Part shown: positions 45,048-54,980 of the stretch, one piece after another
How positions within the stretch are numbered: the stretch's first letter is position 1
Layout: every line of letters begins with the position of its first letter
Origin: Bradyrhizobium sp. CCBAU 051011
GTDB taxonomy: Bacteria; Pseudomonadota; Alphaproteobacteria; Rhizobiales; Xanthobacteraceae
NCBI RefSeq assembly: GCF_009930815.1
Contig: NZ_CP022222.1
Location: forward strand, 7,730,501-7,794,500
Length of the DNA stretch: 64,000 nucleotides
Reading direction: 5' to 3'
The notes under the pieces: model-generated
The model's database searches: none
The model's input: only the letters and a program-made list of their open reading frames with translations
Told to the model about the DNA's origin: nothing
Program-made: the position numbers and the translations under genes

Positions 45048-45155
45048 GGGAACATCCGAATGATGAACGGGTGCGGAAACGATGCTAACCGCATCGTGGA
45101 GAAACTATGACAATGGCAGGAACCGATCCAGGGCGAATACTCATAAATCAGGCGC

Positions 45156-45605
45156 TTAGTTTCGGTCGCGCCTGCGCGCGTCGGTTCGAGGATCATCGTG
45201 AACGACAGGGGATTGCTCGCGGACCGTCAACGTCCAGGGACCTTGATCGTACATCTCGGGCTCATCGCTCTTGCCGTAGTGCAGTCGCGCGCCAGCTTCT
45301 AGCCGAGTGCAGATCCGCACCACGAGTGGCTCTTGAGGCTCGACGCCACGGACGGCAAGGGCCGCTCGCAGTTGCCGCCAACGTTTCTCGGTGAAGGCGC
45401 CGGTATGGCACATGCCTTCGCAGCAGCAATACGTTCGACCGGCGCGAAACGTGATGTACAGTTCGAACTCCTCGCCGTGGCCTCGGATGTTCTCGATGCT
45501 CAGGGAATAGTACTGGTCGGGACGTCCTTCGGCGCCTCTGTTCTGTCGGAGCAAGTCAATCCAAGCAGCACAGATACGGGCTTGTAGGCTCGTGTGTTCA
45601 TCCAT
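45156..45605 (-). CDS. Hypothetical cytoplasmic protein
   Basis: 149 residues beginning MDEHTSLQARICAAWIDLLR. A central FELYITFRAGRTYCCCEGMC contains a Cys cluster (CCC...C) that might bind a metal. The gene is complete, without signal peptide or membrane segment. No family is recognised. Confidence 0.6.
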   Translation of the reverse strand: MDEHTSLQARICAAWIDLLRQNRGAEGRPDQYYSLSIENIRGHGEEFELYITFRAGRTYCCCEGMCHTGAFTEKRWRQLRAALAVRGVEPQEPLVVRICTRLEAGARLHYGKSDEPEMYDQGPWTLTVREQSPVVHDDPRTDARRRDRN

Positions 45606-45906
45606 GAAAGTGGCGCTGACAGCGCGTTCATTCGGATCAAGGACCTAGCAGTTCGGTCCTGCATTCGAGCTATCGTGCCTTAGGCCCCTTGTCTAGCGTG
45701 AGGACTCTTGCGTCATTGAGCTAGGCGTGCTGCCGAACGAACGTCCTAAAGTCCGCAATGGGTCAACAAGCGACCTCGCCGATCCATCAGGCGCTAGTCC
45801 GCTCCACCCCACAAACCGGACATCTGCGCGCTCGGCACGCAAGTCAGCAACGGGCCAATTGCGGACATGCCGCCAACGGCACGATCTTGAGCGGCTGCAC
45901 CTCCCG
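45606..45906. other. Gene-free stretch carrying one copy of a 108-bp direct repeat
   Basis: The first 145 bases show no gene, apart from a GGACC/GGTCC inverted pair near 45640-45658. From 45751 the long direct repeat begins (listed separately). I see no promoter or RNA gene with confidence. Confidence 0.5.
45751..45858. repeat. 108-bp direct repeat, copy 1
   Basis: From GTCCGCAATGGGTCAACAAG to AACGGGCCAA. It matches 49985-50092 at 106 of 108 positions (AATG/ATTG and CAAG/CAGG differ). Its minus strand can encode WPVADLRAERADVRFVGWSG, a peptide I recall as a common over-annotated frame in Bradyrhizobium. The two copies bound an accessory segment. Confidence 0.92.
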
Positions 45907-46956
45907 TCACTGATCCAGGCGCCCGACACACGCTGCTCCCGCCGGCAGCGCCGCTTCTGCGGGTAACACAACCTCGTTCATAAATTTCGCGGCGCCTCCG
46001 GGAAGGGAGGAGGCGGATGCCAGCGCCATCACGAGATTGCGGTCCGGAAAGTTCACAATGAGCTGGCTATCGTAGCCGGAAACAAAATAGGCCGGCGACC
46101 CGTCGCGTGTCGGCCTTGTCCACCACAGGTATCCGTAACCGGCCTGGAGCCCCGGCATACTGCCGTCGATGTGCTTGCGCGTGGAATCGAGGACGTAGGC
46201 CTCCGATACCACCTGCCGCTCCCGCCACCGGCCTTGCTGAAGATAAAGCAGGCCGATCTTCGCCATGCCCCTGCCGGTCAATAGTAGTCCGCTAAATCCG
46301 GGCAAGTTTCCGTCCTTATCGACAGCCCAGAAGTAGCGATCAATCTGAAGCGGCGCGAACAGTTCGTTTTTGGCAAACTCTGCAATGTTGCCGCCGACCG
46401 CACGCCTCAGGATGATCGCGATCAGATTGGTCCCTTCATCGTCATAGTAAAAATGAGTACCCGGCGTGTGCTTGACGGTGCGCCTGATCATCCAGAGGCT
46501 GGAACTCCAGACGCCCGACACCTCGACCATCTCGTGCGCATCGAAGCCCGATGACATCGTCAAGAGATCGCGCAACGTGATGTCGGCCGCGCGCGGATCG
46601 ATCGGCCTTTCTGTCGCTTCGACAACCAGTTCGGGTAGCTTCTGATCCAGTCGCAAGAGGCCCTTGTCGATGGCAATGCCGACGAGAATGGACAACACGC
46701 TCTTCGTCACCGAATGCACCGGCCATTGCTCCTCGGGCGAATTCTTGGCGTAGTATTCATGAAGGATGCAGTTGCCGCGCGCCAGCACCAGCGCCCTGGC
46801 CGACGGGTATTGCCCGGCGATCGTCGCAGACAGCTTGGCAAGTGTTTCCGCCGTCGATGCGGTGGCCTGCTGTGCCGTGGTCTGGCGGGCCGGAAACCCT
46901 GCGGCAATGAAGAGCGAGATGCCGATTGCCGCCATAAAAGGTCGCGCGCTGCCCAT
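45907..46956 (-). CDS. Secreted serine hydrolase of the class C beta-lactamase fold
   Basis: 349 residues with a signal peptide (MGSARPFMAAIGISLFIAAG). The Ser-x-x-Lys site is S82-V-T-K85 (VHSVTKSVL), and FVSGYDSQLI near the end stands for the H/K-x-G site. The Tyr-x-Asn element (YDDEGTN) is less standard. Such serine hydrolases are often esterases or DD-peptidases, not true beta-lactamases. ATG 46956 follows GGGGAAAGG. It lies within the segment bounded by the 108-bp repeats. Confidence 0.87.
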   Translation of the reverse strand: MGSARPFMAAIGISLFIAAGFPARQTTAQQATASTAETLAKLSATIAGQYPSARALVLARGNCILHEYYAKNSPEEQWPVHSVTKSVLSILVGIAIDKGLLRLDQKLPELVVEATERPIDPRAADITLRDLLTMSSGFDAHEMVEVSGVWSSSLWMIRRTVKHTPGTHFYYDDEGTNLIAIILRRAVGGNIAEFAKNELFAPLQIDRYFWAVDKDGNLPGFSGLLLTGRGMAKIGLLYLQQGRWRERQVVSEAYVLDSTRKHIDGSMPGLQAGYGYLWWTRPTRDGSPAYFVSGYDSQLIVNFPDRNLVMALASASSLPGGAAKFMNEVVLPAEAALPAGAACVGRLDQ

Positions 46957-47143
46957 CGCCTTTCCCCGCTGTTCGGTTCGTACCGCCTCTTGATTGCCGA
47001 GTTGGGTCAATCCGGCAAGGTTTATTACTTCAGTGAGGTGGAAGTCCCATTATGCCGAGAAATTATCGCCGCAGCATGCCCGCTAGGAAGCCTTTGAGTT
47101 GTGGCGACGGGCTTGCGGGCCGCCTGCCGGGAAGTCCGCTAAG

Positions 47144-48711
47144 GGTCTTGGCCGTGTAAAAACACCCTTCCCAGGGAAGCCGGTGAGAAGCCAGGACCGG
47201 CTCGGTCTCAGGCCACGATCGCGGCCATCAGCGGCTTGGTCCCGACGATGTTCATGACCCGTGTCAGATTATAGGCCAGCACCGAGAGCGCCATCTCGGC
47301 TGCTACTTTTGGAAGCGTTTTGGTGAGGAAGTGTGTCGCTCCCATGCGGGCCTTCATCGTGCCGAACGGATGCTCGACCGTCTCGCGACGCCGGCGCATG
47401 GCTTGTGGGTTTGAATCAAGGCGCTGCTGCACGGCCTCGAGCAGATGCTCATGCTCCCATCGTGGAATCCGCCGCTCTGGTCCTGTCGTGCACTGCGATT
47501 TAAGCGAACAATCTTGACAGGCTGTGGTCCAGTAGCGCCGTAGCCGCTTGCCGTCTTCCTCGCTCGTAAAGCGATACGGCAATCGCTCCCCAGCTGGACA
47601 GCGATAGGCGTCCTCCTCTGGCAATACGCAAAGTCCTGCTTACCGAAGCGTCCCTCCGATTTGGCACCCGACGTCTGCGGCTTGGGCAGAGTTACCGTGA
47701 TGCCGGCCTCGTGGCACGCGAGGATCTCCGGGCTGCTGAAGTAGCCGCGATCGGCCACGGCCTCAAGCGTCTCGGTCTTTAGAACAGCCTTCGCCTGCTT
47801 GGCCATATTGGCCAGTTGAGCCCGATCTGAGCCGCTGTTCGTTACCTCATGCGTCACAATCAGATGGTGCTCGGTATCCACGGCGACCTGCACGTTGTAG
47901 CCGACAACGCCGGAGCCGCGTCCGCTCGTCGCCATCGAACGGCTGTCGGGATCGGTCAGAGAGATTTGCTGGTCAGGCGAAGCAAGCATCTGCTTCTCGT
48001 AGACGGCCAGCTTGCCCATTTCCTCCTTCAGCTTCGTCAGCTTCTGGGTGAGCCGCGTCACCTTCGCGGCCAGAGCTTCCGTCGGCTCCTGTCGGTCGGC
48101 CGTGTCAAGCTGGCTCAGATAGCGCGCGACGCTCTCCTCCAGCTGAGCACGCCGCCGCTCTACCTTCGCCCGTGTGAAGTTCCTGTCCCGGTTGTTCACG
48201 GCTTTGAACTTGCTGCCATCGATGGCGACGCTCGCCGTCGTGAGGAGACCCATCTCACGGCAGAGTTCGACGAAGCGCGCGCATACCTTGCGTAATGCCA
48301 GGCCATTGTCTTTGCGGAAGTCCGCGACCGTCTTGTGATCGGGAGCGAGCCGACCCAGCAGCCACATGACCTCGACATTGCGCCCGGCTTCTCGTTCGAG
48401 CCGCCGGCTCGACTGCACCCGGTTCAGATAGCCGTAGATGTAAAGCTTGAGGAGAACCGACGGGTGGTACGATGGCCGACCAGTCGCCGCCGGTTCCACC
48501 CCCTCGAAGCTCATCTCGGCTAAATCGAGCGCATCGACAAACACGTCGATCACGCGAACAGGGTTGCTCTCGTCAATGAAATCATCGAGGCATTCGGGTA
48601 ATAGCGTCCATTGCCCACGATCCGCCTCTTCAACGAAGCGCCTCATCAATTCCCCCACAGAATCACGGGAGAATCATAACAGCAGCAGCGCGTTTTCACA
48701 CAGCCAGGGTC
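47144..48711. mobile_element. IS1182-type insertion sequence, decayed
   Basis: A transposase frame is bounded by imperfect inverted repeats: TTGGCCGTGTAAAAAC (around 47148-47163) and, on the opposite strand, CTGGCTGTGTGAAAAC (around 48693-48708), 13 of 16 matching. I cannot see a target-site duplication with certainty. The total is about 1.57 kb, normal for the family. Because the transposase is frameshifted, the element is probably immobile. Confidence 0.75.
47208..48658 (-). pseudogene. IS1182-family transposase, frameshifted
   Basis: The N-terminal part (MGELMRRFVEEADRGQWTLL ... PSVLLKLYIYGYLNRVQSSR, the DGSKFKAVNNRDRNF region and GYNVQVAVDTEHHLIVTHEV) is in one frame, and the C-terminus (DAYRCPAGERLPYRFTSEED ... 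RRRRETVEHPFGTMKARMGA) in another. The frame breaks near 47622, where one missing base would join FAY to LPEEDAYRC. The DDE residues otherwise appear in place. Programmed frameshifting is not typical of IS1182. Confidence 0.88.
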
Positions 48712-48919
48712 ACAAGCGGCAGTCCGACCGCTCAGCTCGTCAGGTCCGGTTCTCCTCCGAGAGCGGCCTTTGCGGCGGCTCATGGGCAGTTCGGCTGAGG
48801 GCCAATAGCTGCCGTCCTTGGCGGCCAATCATCGACTAGAGTGATTGATCGTTCTCAACCAAAAATTGCGCAATCGGATCGGAGACGTTAGCTTCGTGGA
48901 GCTGTAAGGAAGCGCGAAG

Positions 48920-49978
48920 ATGGAAGCAACTCCAGAGCCCATTCAAGCCGAGCGACTAACTTCTACGCTCCGTCGAACTGGCGTGCTTGGGGCGGCTCAC
49001 GTCAGTAGCGTGACGATCGAAAGTTCCCGCAACACGATCCTCTCACGAATTATTCGGGTTCGCATAAACTACAGTGGTACTGCCGACGAGGCTCCACACT
49101 CCCTCATTTTCAAGACTGCTCACCCTGAACGCGTCGGCGATGCACTGCACGCTGGCCGTCAGGAGGTCGCATTCTATGATCAGATTGCGCCGATGATGGC
49201 GGCTAACATCGTGCCCCGTTGTTTCCAGGCTCATCGTGACGCAGAGACGAACGTGTGGTACCTGCTCCTTGAGGACCTCACCGAAACGCATGCCGTCCCA
49301 ACGCAATGGCCGCTGCCACCATCACGCCAGCAATGCGGCGCAATCGTTCGAGCGCACGCGCGTCTCCATGCATCCTGGTGGGATAGCCCGCACCTTGGTG
49401 TCACAGTTGGGACGTGGCTCGACGCGGAGGCCATGGACCGGCAGATGCAGCGAGTGGCAGGTGACTTTGAACGCTTTGCCGACTCGGCGGGTGACCTGCT
49501 GTCCCGCGAGCGTCGCTGGCTCTATGAGCGGCTGCTCAGCTCTGCACCCCGCTTGCTTCAGCGATATCACTCGCATCAGAACTTTACGATCACCCAGGGC
49601 GACGCGCACGTTTGGAACATTTTCTTGCCGAAAGATCATCAGTCAGACGATGCGCGGCTTTTCGACTGGGATGCTTGGCGGCTCGATGTCGCGTCGCGAG
49701 ACCTTGCTTACATGATCGCGATGCACTGGTATCCTGATCGTCGAAAACAGATGGAGCGCTCTATCCTCGACGAATACCACGACACGTTGGTTGCTCACGG
49801 GGTTCAAAGCTACGGTCGCCATGCGCTTGACGCCGACTATCGACAGTCGGTGCTTTGGCAAATAACGACGCCCGTGTGGCAAGCCGTCAACAATATCCCT
49901 GCCGTAATCTGGTGGAACAATCTCGAACGCATCATGCTTGCCGTCGATGATCTCGATTGCAGATCGCTACTTAGCTGA
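48920..49978 (+). CDS. Phosphotransferase (aminoglycoside/choline kinase fold)
   Basis: 352 residues. The kinase-like fold shows an ATP-binding lysine (IFKTA near 65), Brenner's motif as QGDAHVWN at 226-233 (catalytic Asp228, Asn233) and FDWDAWR at 248-254 for metal binding. The first residue of the motif is Gln instead of His. Such proteins phosphorylate aminoglycosides, macrolides or, in EcKinase-like cases, steroids. No known resistance subfamily is evident. It is close to the IS and to the second 108-bp repeat. Confidence 0.85.
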   Translation: MEATPEPIQAERLTSTLRRTGVLGAAHVSSVTIESSRNTILSRIIRVRINYSGTADEAPHSLIFKTAHPERVGDALHAGRQEVAFYDQIAPMMAANIVPRCFQAHRDAETNVWYLLLEDLTETHAVPTQWPLPPSRQQCGAIVRAHARLHASWWDSPHLGVTVGTWLDAEAMDRQMQRVAGDFERFADSAGDLLSRERRWLYERLLSSAPRLLQRYHSHQNFTITQGDAHVWNIFLPKDHQSDDARLFDWDAWRLDVASRDLAYMIAMHWYPDRRKQMERSILDEYHDTLVAHGVQSYGRHALDADYRQSVLWQITTPVWQAVNNIPAVIWWNNLERIMLAVDDLDCRSLLS

Positions 49979-49984
49979 ATGTGA

Positions 49985-50092
49985 GTCCGCATTGGGTCAA
50001 CAGGCGACCTCGCCGATCCATCAGGCGCTAGTCCGCTCCACCCCACAAACCGGACATCTGCGCGCTCGGCACGCAAGTCAGCAACGGGCCAA
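49985..50092. repeat. 108-bp direct repeat, copy 2
   Basis: Same sequence and orientation as 45751-45858 with two substitutions. It begins six bases after the stop of the phosphotransferase gene. The 4.1 kb between the copies contains the serine hydrolase, IS1182 element and phosphotransferase. Confidence 0.92.
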
Positions 50093-50244
50093 GAGGCAAC
50101 ATTGTAGATTAGCCCCGACATGACAGGAAGGCGCGCCCTTAGCTTTTGCGTCATCATAGAGGCGGCACAAGAATTGGCGCCGCGCCATGGCAGGCTTGTT
50201 GCTATATACAGTCCTCGCTTTAAGGCAGCTCGGAGAATTGCACT

Positions 50245-50814
50245 TTGATCCGGTTTAGAAAGTTAATCGTCGTTTTAAGTGTCCTAGTGGTGTCGGTGGG
50301 CGCCGTGGCGCTCGGACGTAGGGCCTATGTTGAGGCGATAGGCAGCGATGAGATGGATTACCGCGGCGCGAAGATCCGACTGTCAAAGAAGTACGTCGAT
50401 TACGACGACTACAAGAACGATCCGGCCAACCTTGCAGCATCGGAGATTCCGCGCGTTGAGAAGCTGATGACAGATGCGCAGGTTGGCCCGGATTTCGCGG
50501 ACTGGCACGACGTCGCGCATCAGCTCAGCAAGATCAAGTTTCCGGGCTACGGCATGGCAAGCGGTGATAACGTTGTCGCCGCCGGACGAGAGTTTGCCGT
50601 CCGATTCATGGAAATCCCGCAAGTCGCGAAGGAACGCTATTTCGTTCTCGAAAAGCTGGCAGGGGGGACGTTCCGTCTGGCTGATGATTTTGTGGCACAG
50701 CGCGACCCTGGGTCGGCCTTTGCCCCGATATCCTCCATTCACCTCGTTGACGACAGACTGGTTTATGCCGACCGCAATGGCAGGGTTGTCCGCGAGACGC
50801 CTGTAGCACGCTGA
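50245..50814 (+). CDS. Membrane-anchored hypothetical protein
   Basis: 189 residues from a TTG start preceded by CGGAG. An N-terminal helix (LIVVLSVLVVSVGAVALG) serves as anchor or signal. The rest has KIRLSKKYVDYDDYKNDPAN, KFPGYGMASGDNVVAAGREF and SSIHLVDDRLVYADRNGRVV. No family is recognised. Its codon use fits the neighbourhood. Confidence 0.7.
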   Translation: MIRFRKLIVVLSVLVVSVGAVALGRRAYVEAIGSDEMDYRGAKIRLSKKYVDYDDYKNDPANLAASEIPRVEKLMTDAQVGPDFADWHDVAHQLSKIKFPGYGMASGDNVVAAGREFAVRFMEIPQVAKERYFVLEKLAGGTFRLADDFVAQRDPGSAFAPISSIHLVDDRLVYADRNGRVVRETPVAR

Positions 50815-51136
50815 GACGCCGCGTTCATTCCATCTACCGCTCACAAGGAATAGAGTCCGCTATGGGGTCAGAAGCCGGCGTCAGTAACCTATAGGCTAAG
50901 GTCCGCTGCTACTCTGAAAGCGGGCACGCCGATGACGCCGACGTACTTCAGCTAAGGGCCCAAGAGGGCGCATTCGGCAGGCTCTTCTCTACATTTCAGA
51001 ACTGATGCAACGCAAATTGCGCCGGCCGGAGCCTTGCCACCAGAGGTGGCCTCGCCTCAAAGATCGGCGGCGGGGAGGCCATTGAGGCGATCCACTGTCC
51101 AGGAGGGCCGTGCTCGACTTCCTTCGCGTGCGATGT
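50815..51136. other. Gene-free stretch with repeat remnants
   Basis: No gene is visible. Near 50855-50920 GAGTCCGCTATGGGGTCAGA and AAGGTCCGCTGCTACTCTGA recall fragments of the same GTCCGC...GGTCA repeat family as the 108-bp direct repeats. GCCACCAGAGGTGGC near 51037 is a small hairpin. It separates the anchored protein from the RlpA-like gene on the other strand. Confidence 0.5.
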
Positions 51137-51631
51137 TCAGCCAACCGGTCCGGGGATCCAATAGTCGCCGAAAAGTGGCCTGACGATTACGCTATAAATT
51201 ACCCCGAGCTGCAGGCTCGGATCGAAATAGCGCATCGCCCGCTCATTGAGGTCAATGATGCGGCCAGGCGTTAGTGGCCCCACGTCATTTATCTTGACGA
51301 TGACCTTCTTGCCTACAGCCTCAACGAGGGCGTACTTCGGCCTCGCGCCATATTGGACCCCACCAAATTTCCGGCGCAAACTCGTCTTGATGGCAGCCGC
51401 CCAGACAGAGGGATCATAGCGCTCGCCGGAGGCCGTGTTCGGGCCACCTTCCCGCCATCCGGGCCGGAACGGATTGTACGTGGATGCTGCGCCAACGATC
51501 GCATCCCCGGAAGCTTCATTGACGACGGCGCTTGAATGAACTGCAACGATCTCACTTCGAGCAACGCTAACAGAAACGGCAAGCGCAAGTACGGCGCCGC
51601 AAATTGCGGCGCTCGAGCGACACAACATCAT
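51137..51631 (-). CDS. rlpA: RlpA-like septal ring lytic transglycosylase
   Basis: 164 residues with a signal peptide (cleavage near ARS, 26). The double-psi beta-barrel part reads GAASTYNPFRPGWREGGPNT, ASGERYDPSVWAAAIKTSLR, VIVKINDVGPLTPGRIIDLN and ERAMRYFDPSLQLGVI. NDVGP and RIIDL with a preceding acidic residue make the catalytic core of RlpA. No SPOR domain is present, so septal targeting is not encoded in this chain. It cleaves naked peptidoglycan strands. Confidence 0.87.
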   Translation of the reverse strand: MMLCRSSAAICGAVLALAVSVSVARSEIVAVHSSAVVNEASGDAIVGAASTYNPFRPGWREGGPNTASGERYDPSVWAAAIKTSLRRKFGGVQYGARPKYALVEAVGKKVIVKINDVGPLTPGRIIDLNERAMRYFDPSLQLGVIYSVIVRPLFGDYWIPGPVG

Positions 51632-51982
51632 AACTCCTTGATTGATTTTCTAGAACGTTCGGTTCCCGATGCCGCAAAAAATGGTCAAGCGAACGCGGAT
51701 GCGTTGACGAACTCGCGCCAATTTTTTGTGGGTTCGTGCCAACCTTGGCGACGGAACCGTTGTGGGAACCAGTGTGGTCCTCGCACAGGTGTTCTTAGTT
51801 CTCAGCGTCTAAGACAGAAATTGCGTCAGCAACATGACTGAATAGAGCCTCTTGGCTAGGGCGTAAGCAGGAACAAGCGTCTGACCGATGGCCGCTTCGG
51901 GGCCACCAGCAGTAGCGCTTTAACCGATCAGAAGATTCCGCTCGGCCCTCAGAAGCCGACATCGTTTTTATGACTACACGCC
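51632..51982. other. Gene-free stretch
   Basis: Nothing convincing in 351 bases between the RlpA-like gene and the FhlB-like gene. Short inverted bits such as GGTTCGTGCCAACC near 51732 and GGTTCCCGATGCC near 51661 are too weak to call. A promoter for the rlpA gene is expected near 51632-51700. Confidence 0.5.
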
Positions 51983-52249
51983 TTAGCGAATCCGGCCCGA
52001 CAGCCGCAGCACGAAGATCAGCACTTCGGCGACGGCCTTGTAGAGCTCCGGCGGAATCTCGTCGCCGATTTCGACATGGGACAAGGCGCCCGCCAGCACC
52101 TCGTTCTCCTCAATCGGAATGTCATGCTCTTTGGCGAGCTCGACGATTTTGGCGCCGATGGTGCCCTTGCCCTTGGCGACGACGCGCGGGGCGCCGGTCT
52201 TGTCGTAATGCAGCGCGACCGCAAGCTTGTTCTTCGTATCGACGCTCAT
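51983..52249 (-). CDS. FhlB-like protein (FlhB C-terminal domain homologue)
   Basis: 88 residues. [40 protein letters not shown] and [18 protein letters not shown] match the cytoplasmic domain of FlhB/YscU without membrane part and without the NPTH cleavage site. It overlaps the upstream FliK-like gene by four bases (ATGA). Stand-alone FhlB proteins can partly replace the FlhB C-terminal domain in export control. Confidence 0.86.
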   Translation of the reverse strand: MSVDTKNKLAVALHYDKTGAPRVVAKGKGTIGAKIVELAKEHDIPIEENEVLAGALSHVEIGDEIPPELYKAVAEVLIFVLRLSGRIR

Positions 52250-53838
52250 AGCGCGCGGTCCAGGAAATGCCCGGCACGGGCGGCTGGCACGGCCTGCGGC
52301 GGTGCGCCGTCGCGGATCACGATATCGCCGGGCTGCAATTCGGCGCGGCTGAGCGCCTCGCTCAATTGCGGCGCTCCGGCGCGCAATTGCGCCGCGGTCG
52401 CCGGCCGTTCCGCCCAGATCCGCACCGAGGTCTTGTCGCCAGTGAGTGATATCAGCGCGTGAACCGGGCCAGCCGGTTCGACGTCGAGCGAAAACCGCGC
52501 CCGCCACACCCGCTTGGCCGCCTCGACTTCCTGTTCGCCGCCATCGCGGGAAATCTCGAACTGCGCCATCGCCGTGCCCTGCGGCGTCACGAAGGGAATT
52601 TCGAAATGCCAGCGCGGCAGCGTCGCGTCGACTTTCGGCGCGGCGTTGTCGATCCGATCCGGCAGGGAGGCCACCTGCAGCAGCGTCTGCCGTGCAATCG
52701 CGGCATCGGTGTCGTCGAGCAGATGATGCGCGGTCGCCTCGAGCGGCGCATGCGGCGCGATGGTGGGGGACGCAATCGGCTGGGCGGCCGGCGGCGCGCC
52801 GCGGATCGGCGGCGGCGGCGTGTTGGTGAAGGTGATGTCGCCGCCGCGAGCATCTTTCGGCATGGCGGCTGTGGCAGCGACCCGCGCTGATACGCCAAGT
52901 TCCTGCAGCGCCTCCTGCAGCAGGTTCAGCGTTGCACCGGCTGACGGCCCGGCATCAAGCTTCAGTGCCAGTGGTGTTTGGCCAGCTTGGACGGCCGGCG
53001 TTAGACTCTCGGCCGCCAAGCGCGCCTGCGGCAGCAGGATTTCCTGCGCATCGACAGTGGGCAACGAGACCGGCGCAGGGCTCGCGGTGGAAGCCGACGG
53101 CGGCGCGGCGGGTTGTGGAGCAGCCGGTGTCACCGGGGGCGCAGTCGTCGAATTGATCCCGAGCGCCGACTGCAGCGTCTGGCGCAGCACGATCAGCGCG
53201 GCCTTGAGATCGGGAGCGCCGCCTGGGGCAAGCGAGCCAGAGGCCAGCGACGCCTCGAGGAAAATTCCGGACTTCTGAAACGCGGTCTTGATGTCGGCGC
53301 CGTCGAGATTCTGATCGAGGCTGGTCTGCTGCGCCAGCACCTGCGCAATCGCTTCGCGCAATTTCGGCGGCAGATTGCTGGAAGAAACCGCGGCAGCCAG
53401 ATTGGCAAATAACGGCGCCAGGCTGTCCTGTTCGGTCACCGCCGCCTGCGCCGCCGCGGAGACGGCAGCGCGCTCCACCGGCGTCAGCACGTTCTTCGAC
53501 ACGATGGCCGGCCGATTGACGGCGGCATCGACGAGCGCCTCGGGCGACAACGTGACGGCGTCGGCGACGTCGCCACCCTGCCCGACCATGGCCAGGCGGA
53601 TACCACCGTCCTTGGTCTGCGTGACCGCAAGCTGCAGGCTCTGTCCCGGCTGCAGCGGAATTTCAGAGGCGACGTCGATTGAAAGGCTGTCGATCGCAAT
53701 CCGCACCAGATCGGCGGAAAGCACTTTCAGGACCTGGGCGTTGACCACGCTTCCCGGCTGCAGCACGAGCTCGGGCGCAATCCCGCCAACCTCTTGGGCT
53801 GATAGCACCGGCAGAACGGAATTGATCGATATCGCCAT
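52246..53838 (-). CDS. FliK-like hook-length control protein
   Basis: 530 residues. The N-terminal half is a long Ala/Pro/Gln-rich region with typical ruler character; a folded C-terminal domain (about 400-520) contains [40 protein letters not shown] and [20 protein letters not shown]. That is the FliK C-terminal fold that touches FlhB to switch export substrate. Since the next gene is an FhlB-like protein, both probably function together. No other flagellar genes are in this window. Confidence 0.85.
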   Translation of the reverse strand: MAISINSVLPVLSAQEVGGIAPELVLQPGSVVNAQVLKVLSADLVRIAIDSLSIDVASEIPLQPGQSLQLAVTQTKDGGIRLAMVGQGGDVADAVTLSPEALVDAAVNRPAIVSKNVLTPVERAAVSAAAQAAVTEQDSLAPLFANLAAAVSSSNLPPKLREAIAQVLAQQTSLDQNLDGADIKTAFQKSGIFLEASLASGSLAPGGAPDLKAALIVLRQTLQSALGINSTTAPPVTPAAPQPAAPPSASTASPAPVSLPTVDAQEILLPQARLAAESLTPAVQAGQTPLALKLDAGPSAGATLNLLQEALQELGVSARVAATAAMPKDARGGDITFTNTPPPPIRGAPPAAQPIASPTIAPHAPLEATAHHLLDDTDAAIARQTLLQVASLPDRIDNAAPKVDATLPRWHFEIPFVTPQGTAMAQFEISRDGGEQEVEAAKRVWRARFSLDVEPAGPVHALISLTGDKTSVRIWAERPATAAQLRAGAPQLSEALSRAELQPGDIVIRDGAPPQAVPAARAGHFLDRAL

Positions 53839-54005
53839 GGGTTGAGGTCTCGGCCAGGGCAGAGCCCGCTCCTGATTTCATCAGGACCGGCCTCTGGATT
53901 CTCTTTTGACGCGTTTTCTTGACGCGAACCGGCGTCCACTTCGCTCGAAAACGCTATCGAGGCTAACCCGGCGTCGTAAACCTCTGCTTAACCGATGGCG
54001 GGCGC

Positions 54006-54779
54006 TCAGGCCTTCAGGGCGTCCAAAATGCTCACTGCGGCCCGGAAATCGATGAATCTGGCCGCGCGGCGGGCCGCGACCTCTTCGTCGACGCCCCATT
54101 TCTCGACGTTCCAATCATCATCGACATGGGCGGCGGCCCAAACCTCGTCGGAATCCAGGGCTCCGCGCTGCAACGCCAACGCCAGCAGCGCAGAGCCGGT
54201 CAACGTCGTCACTACATGCAGCGCCGCCACCGACCATGGATCGGCAGGAAAGACAGCGCGTGCCGCCTTGATCGCCTGCTCCGGCTGGGTCACATGCACG
54301 ATGCCTTCGGACAGGATGAAATGCGCGCCAAGGTGATTGGCGGCCCAGGCCAGCACCGGGTCCCAATATGCGGCTTCGCGGGCGACCAGCGCCTCGGGAT
54401 GGCCTGCGCGATAGAACAGCAAATCGGACCCGAGATACTTCTCGACGTCGTCGGCCACGTCATCGACGCGGTCGGCGACTTCGCCGACCGAGTTGGCAAA
54501 GCGCGTCAGCGGCATGGTCAGGGGATCGATGGTCTCGCCCTGCGCGTTCCATTCGGCAGCGATCTGCTCGGCAATGCCGCTGCTGGGCGCAACGACCTGG
54601 CGGCCGGAAGGCGTGCGGATCGGCTTGCCGTCGAGCGTTACGGAAAAGCCGCCCTCTGCCGGCGCGACGGCCGCCTGCTTGTAGAACCGCTTGCGCTGGG
54701 GCGCACGCGTGGCGCGACGCACCGACTCCTGCGGATCGAGCGGCGAATGTCCGGCGACTTCATCGAATAGTTCACGCAT
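54006..54779 (-). CDS. Atp12-family F1-ATPase assembly chaperone
   Basis: 257 residues with KRFYKQAAVAPAEGGFSVTL, DGKPIRTPSGRQVVAPSSGI and QGETIDPLTMPLTRFANSVG near the start, and AVFPADPWSVAALHVVTTLT towards the end, all family hallmarks. Atp12 binds free alpha subunits of ATP synthase during F1 assembly. It is conserved in alphaproteobacteria and mitochondria. The gene stands alone; no atp genes are close. Confidence 0.92.
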   Translation of the reverse strand: MRELFDEVAGHSPLDPQESVRRATRAPQRKRFYKQAAVAPAEGGFSVTLDGKPIRTPSGRQVVAPSSGIAEQIAAEWNAQGETIDPLTMPLTRFANSVGEVADRVDDVADDVEKYLGSDLLFYRAGHPEALVAREAAYWDPVLAWAANHLGAHFILSEGIVHVTQPEQAIKAARAVFPADPWSVAALHVVTTLTGSALLALALQRGALDSDEVWAAAHVDDDWNVEKWGVDEEVAARRAARFIDFRAAVSILDALKA

Positions 54780-54980
54780 GTCGTGATTTCGGCTTTACAG
54801 AGATCGGGTGAAAATTCAGCCCTGACAATATGATAACGGTCGATGCAAATAAAGCTGATGAGGCCGTTGCGGCGATCAATTGTGATGTTGGTTTACGAGC
54901 AGGCGCAGCCGCTTTTGGCCTGCGTAGGCCCGGTTCCCTTTACCGACCCCTCCTGCGGGAGGGTTTGCCGCGAGGGCGCT

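Noticed and set aside
47208..47624. A separate small transposase gene
   Set aside because: Its residues continue the upstream transposase after one missing base, so it is the C-terminal part of a broken gene.
54948..54963. CCCTCCTGCGGGAGGG hairpin as terminator of the amidohydrolase gene
   Set aside because: There is no T tract on the minus strand after the hairpin, so it does not meet the intrinsic terminator pattern.
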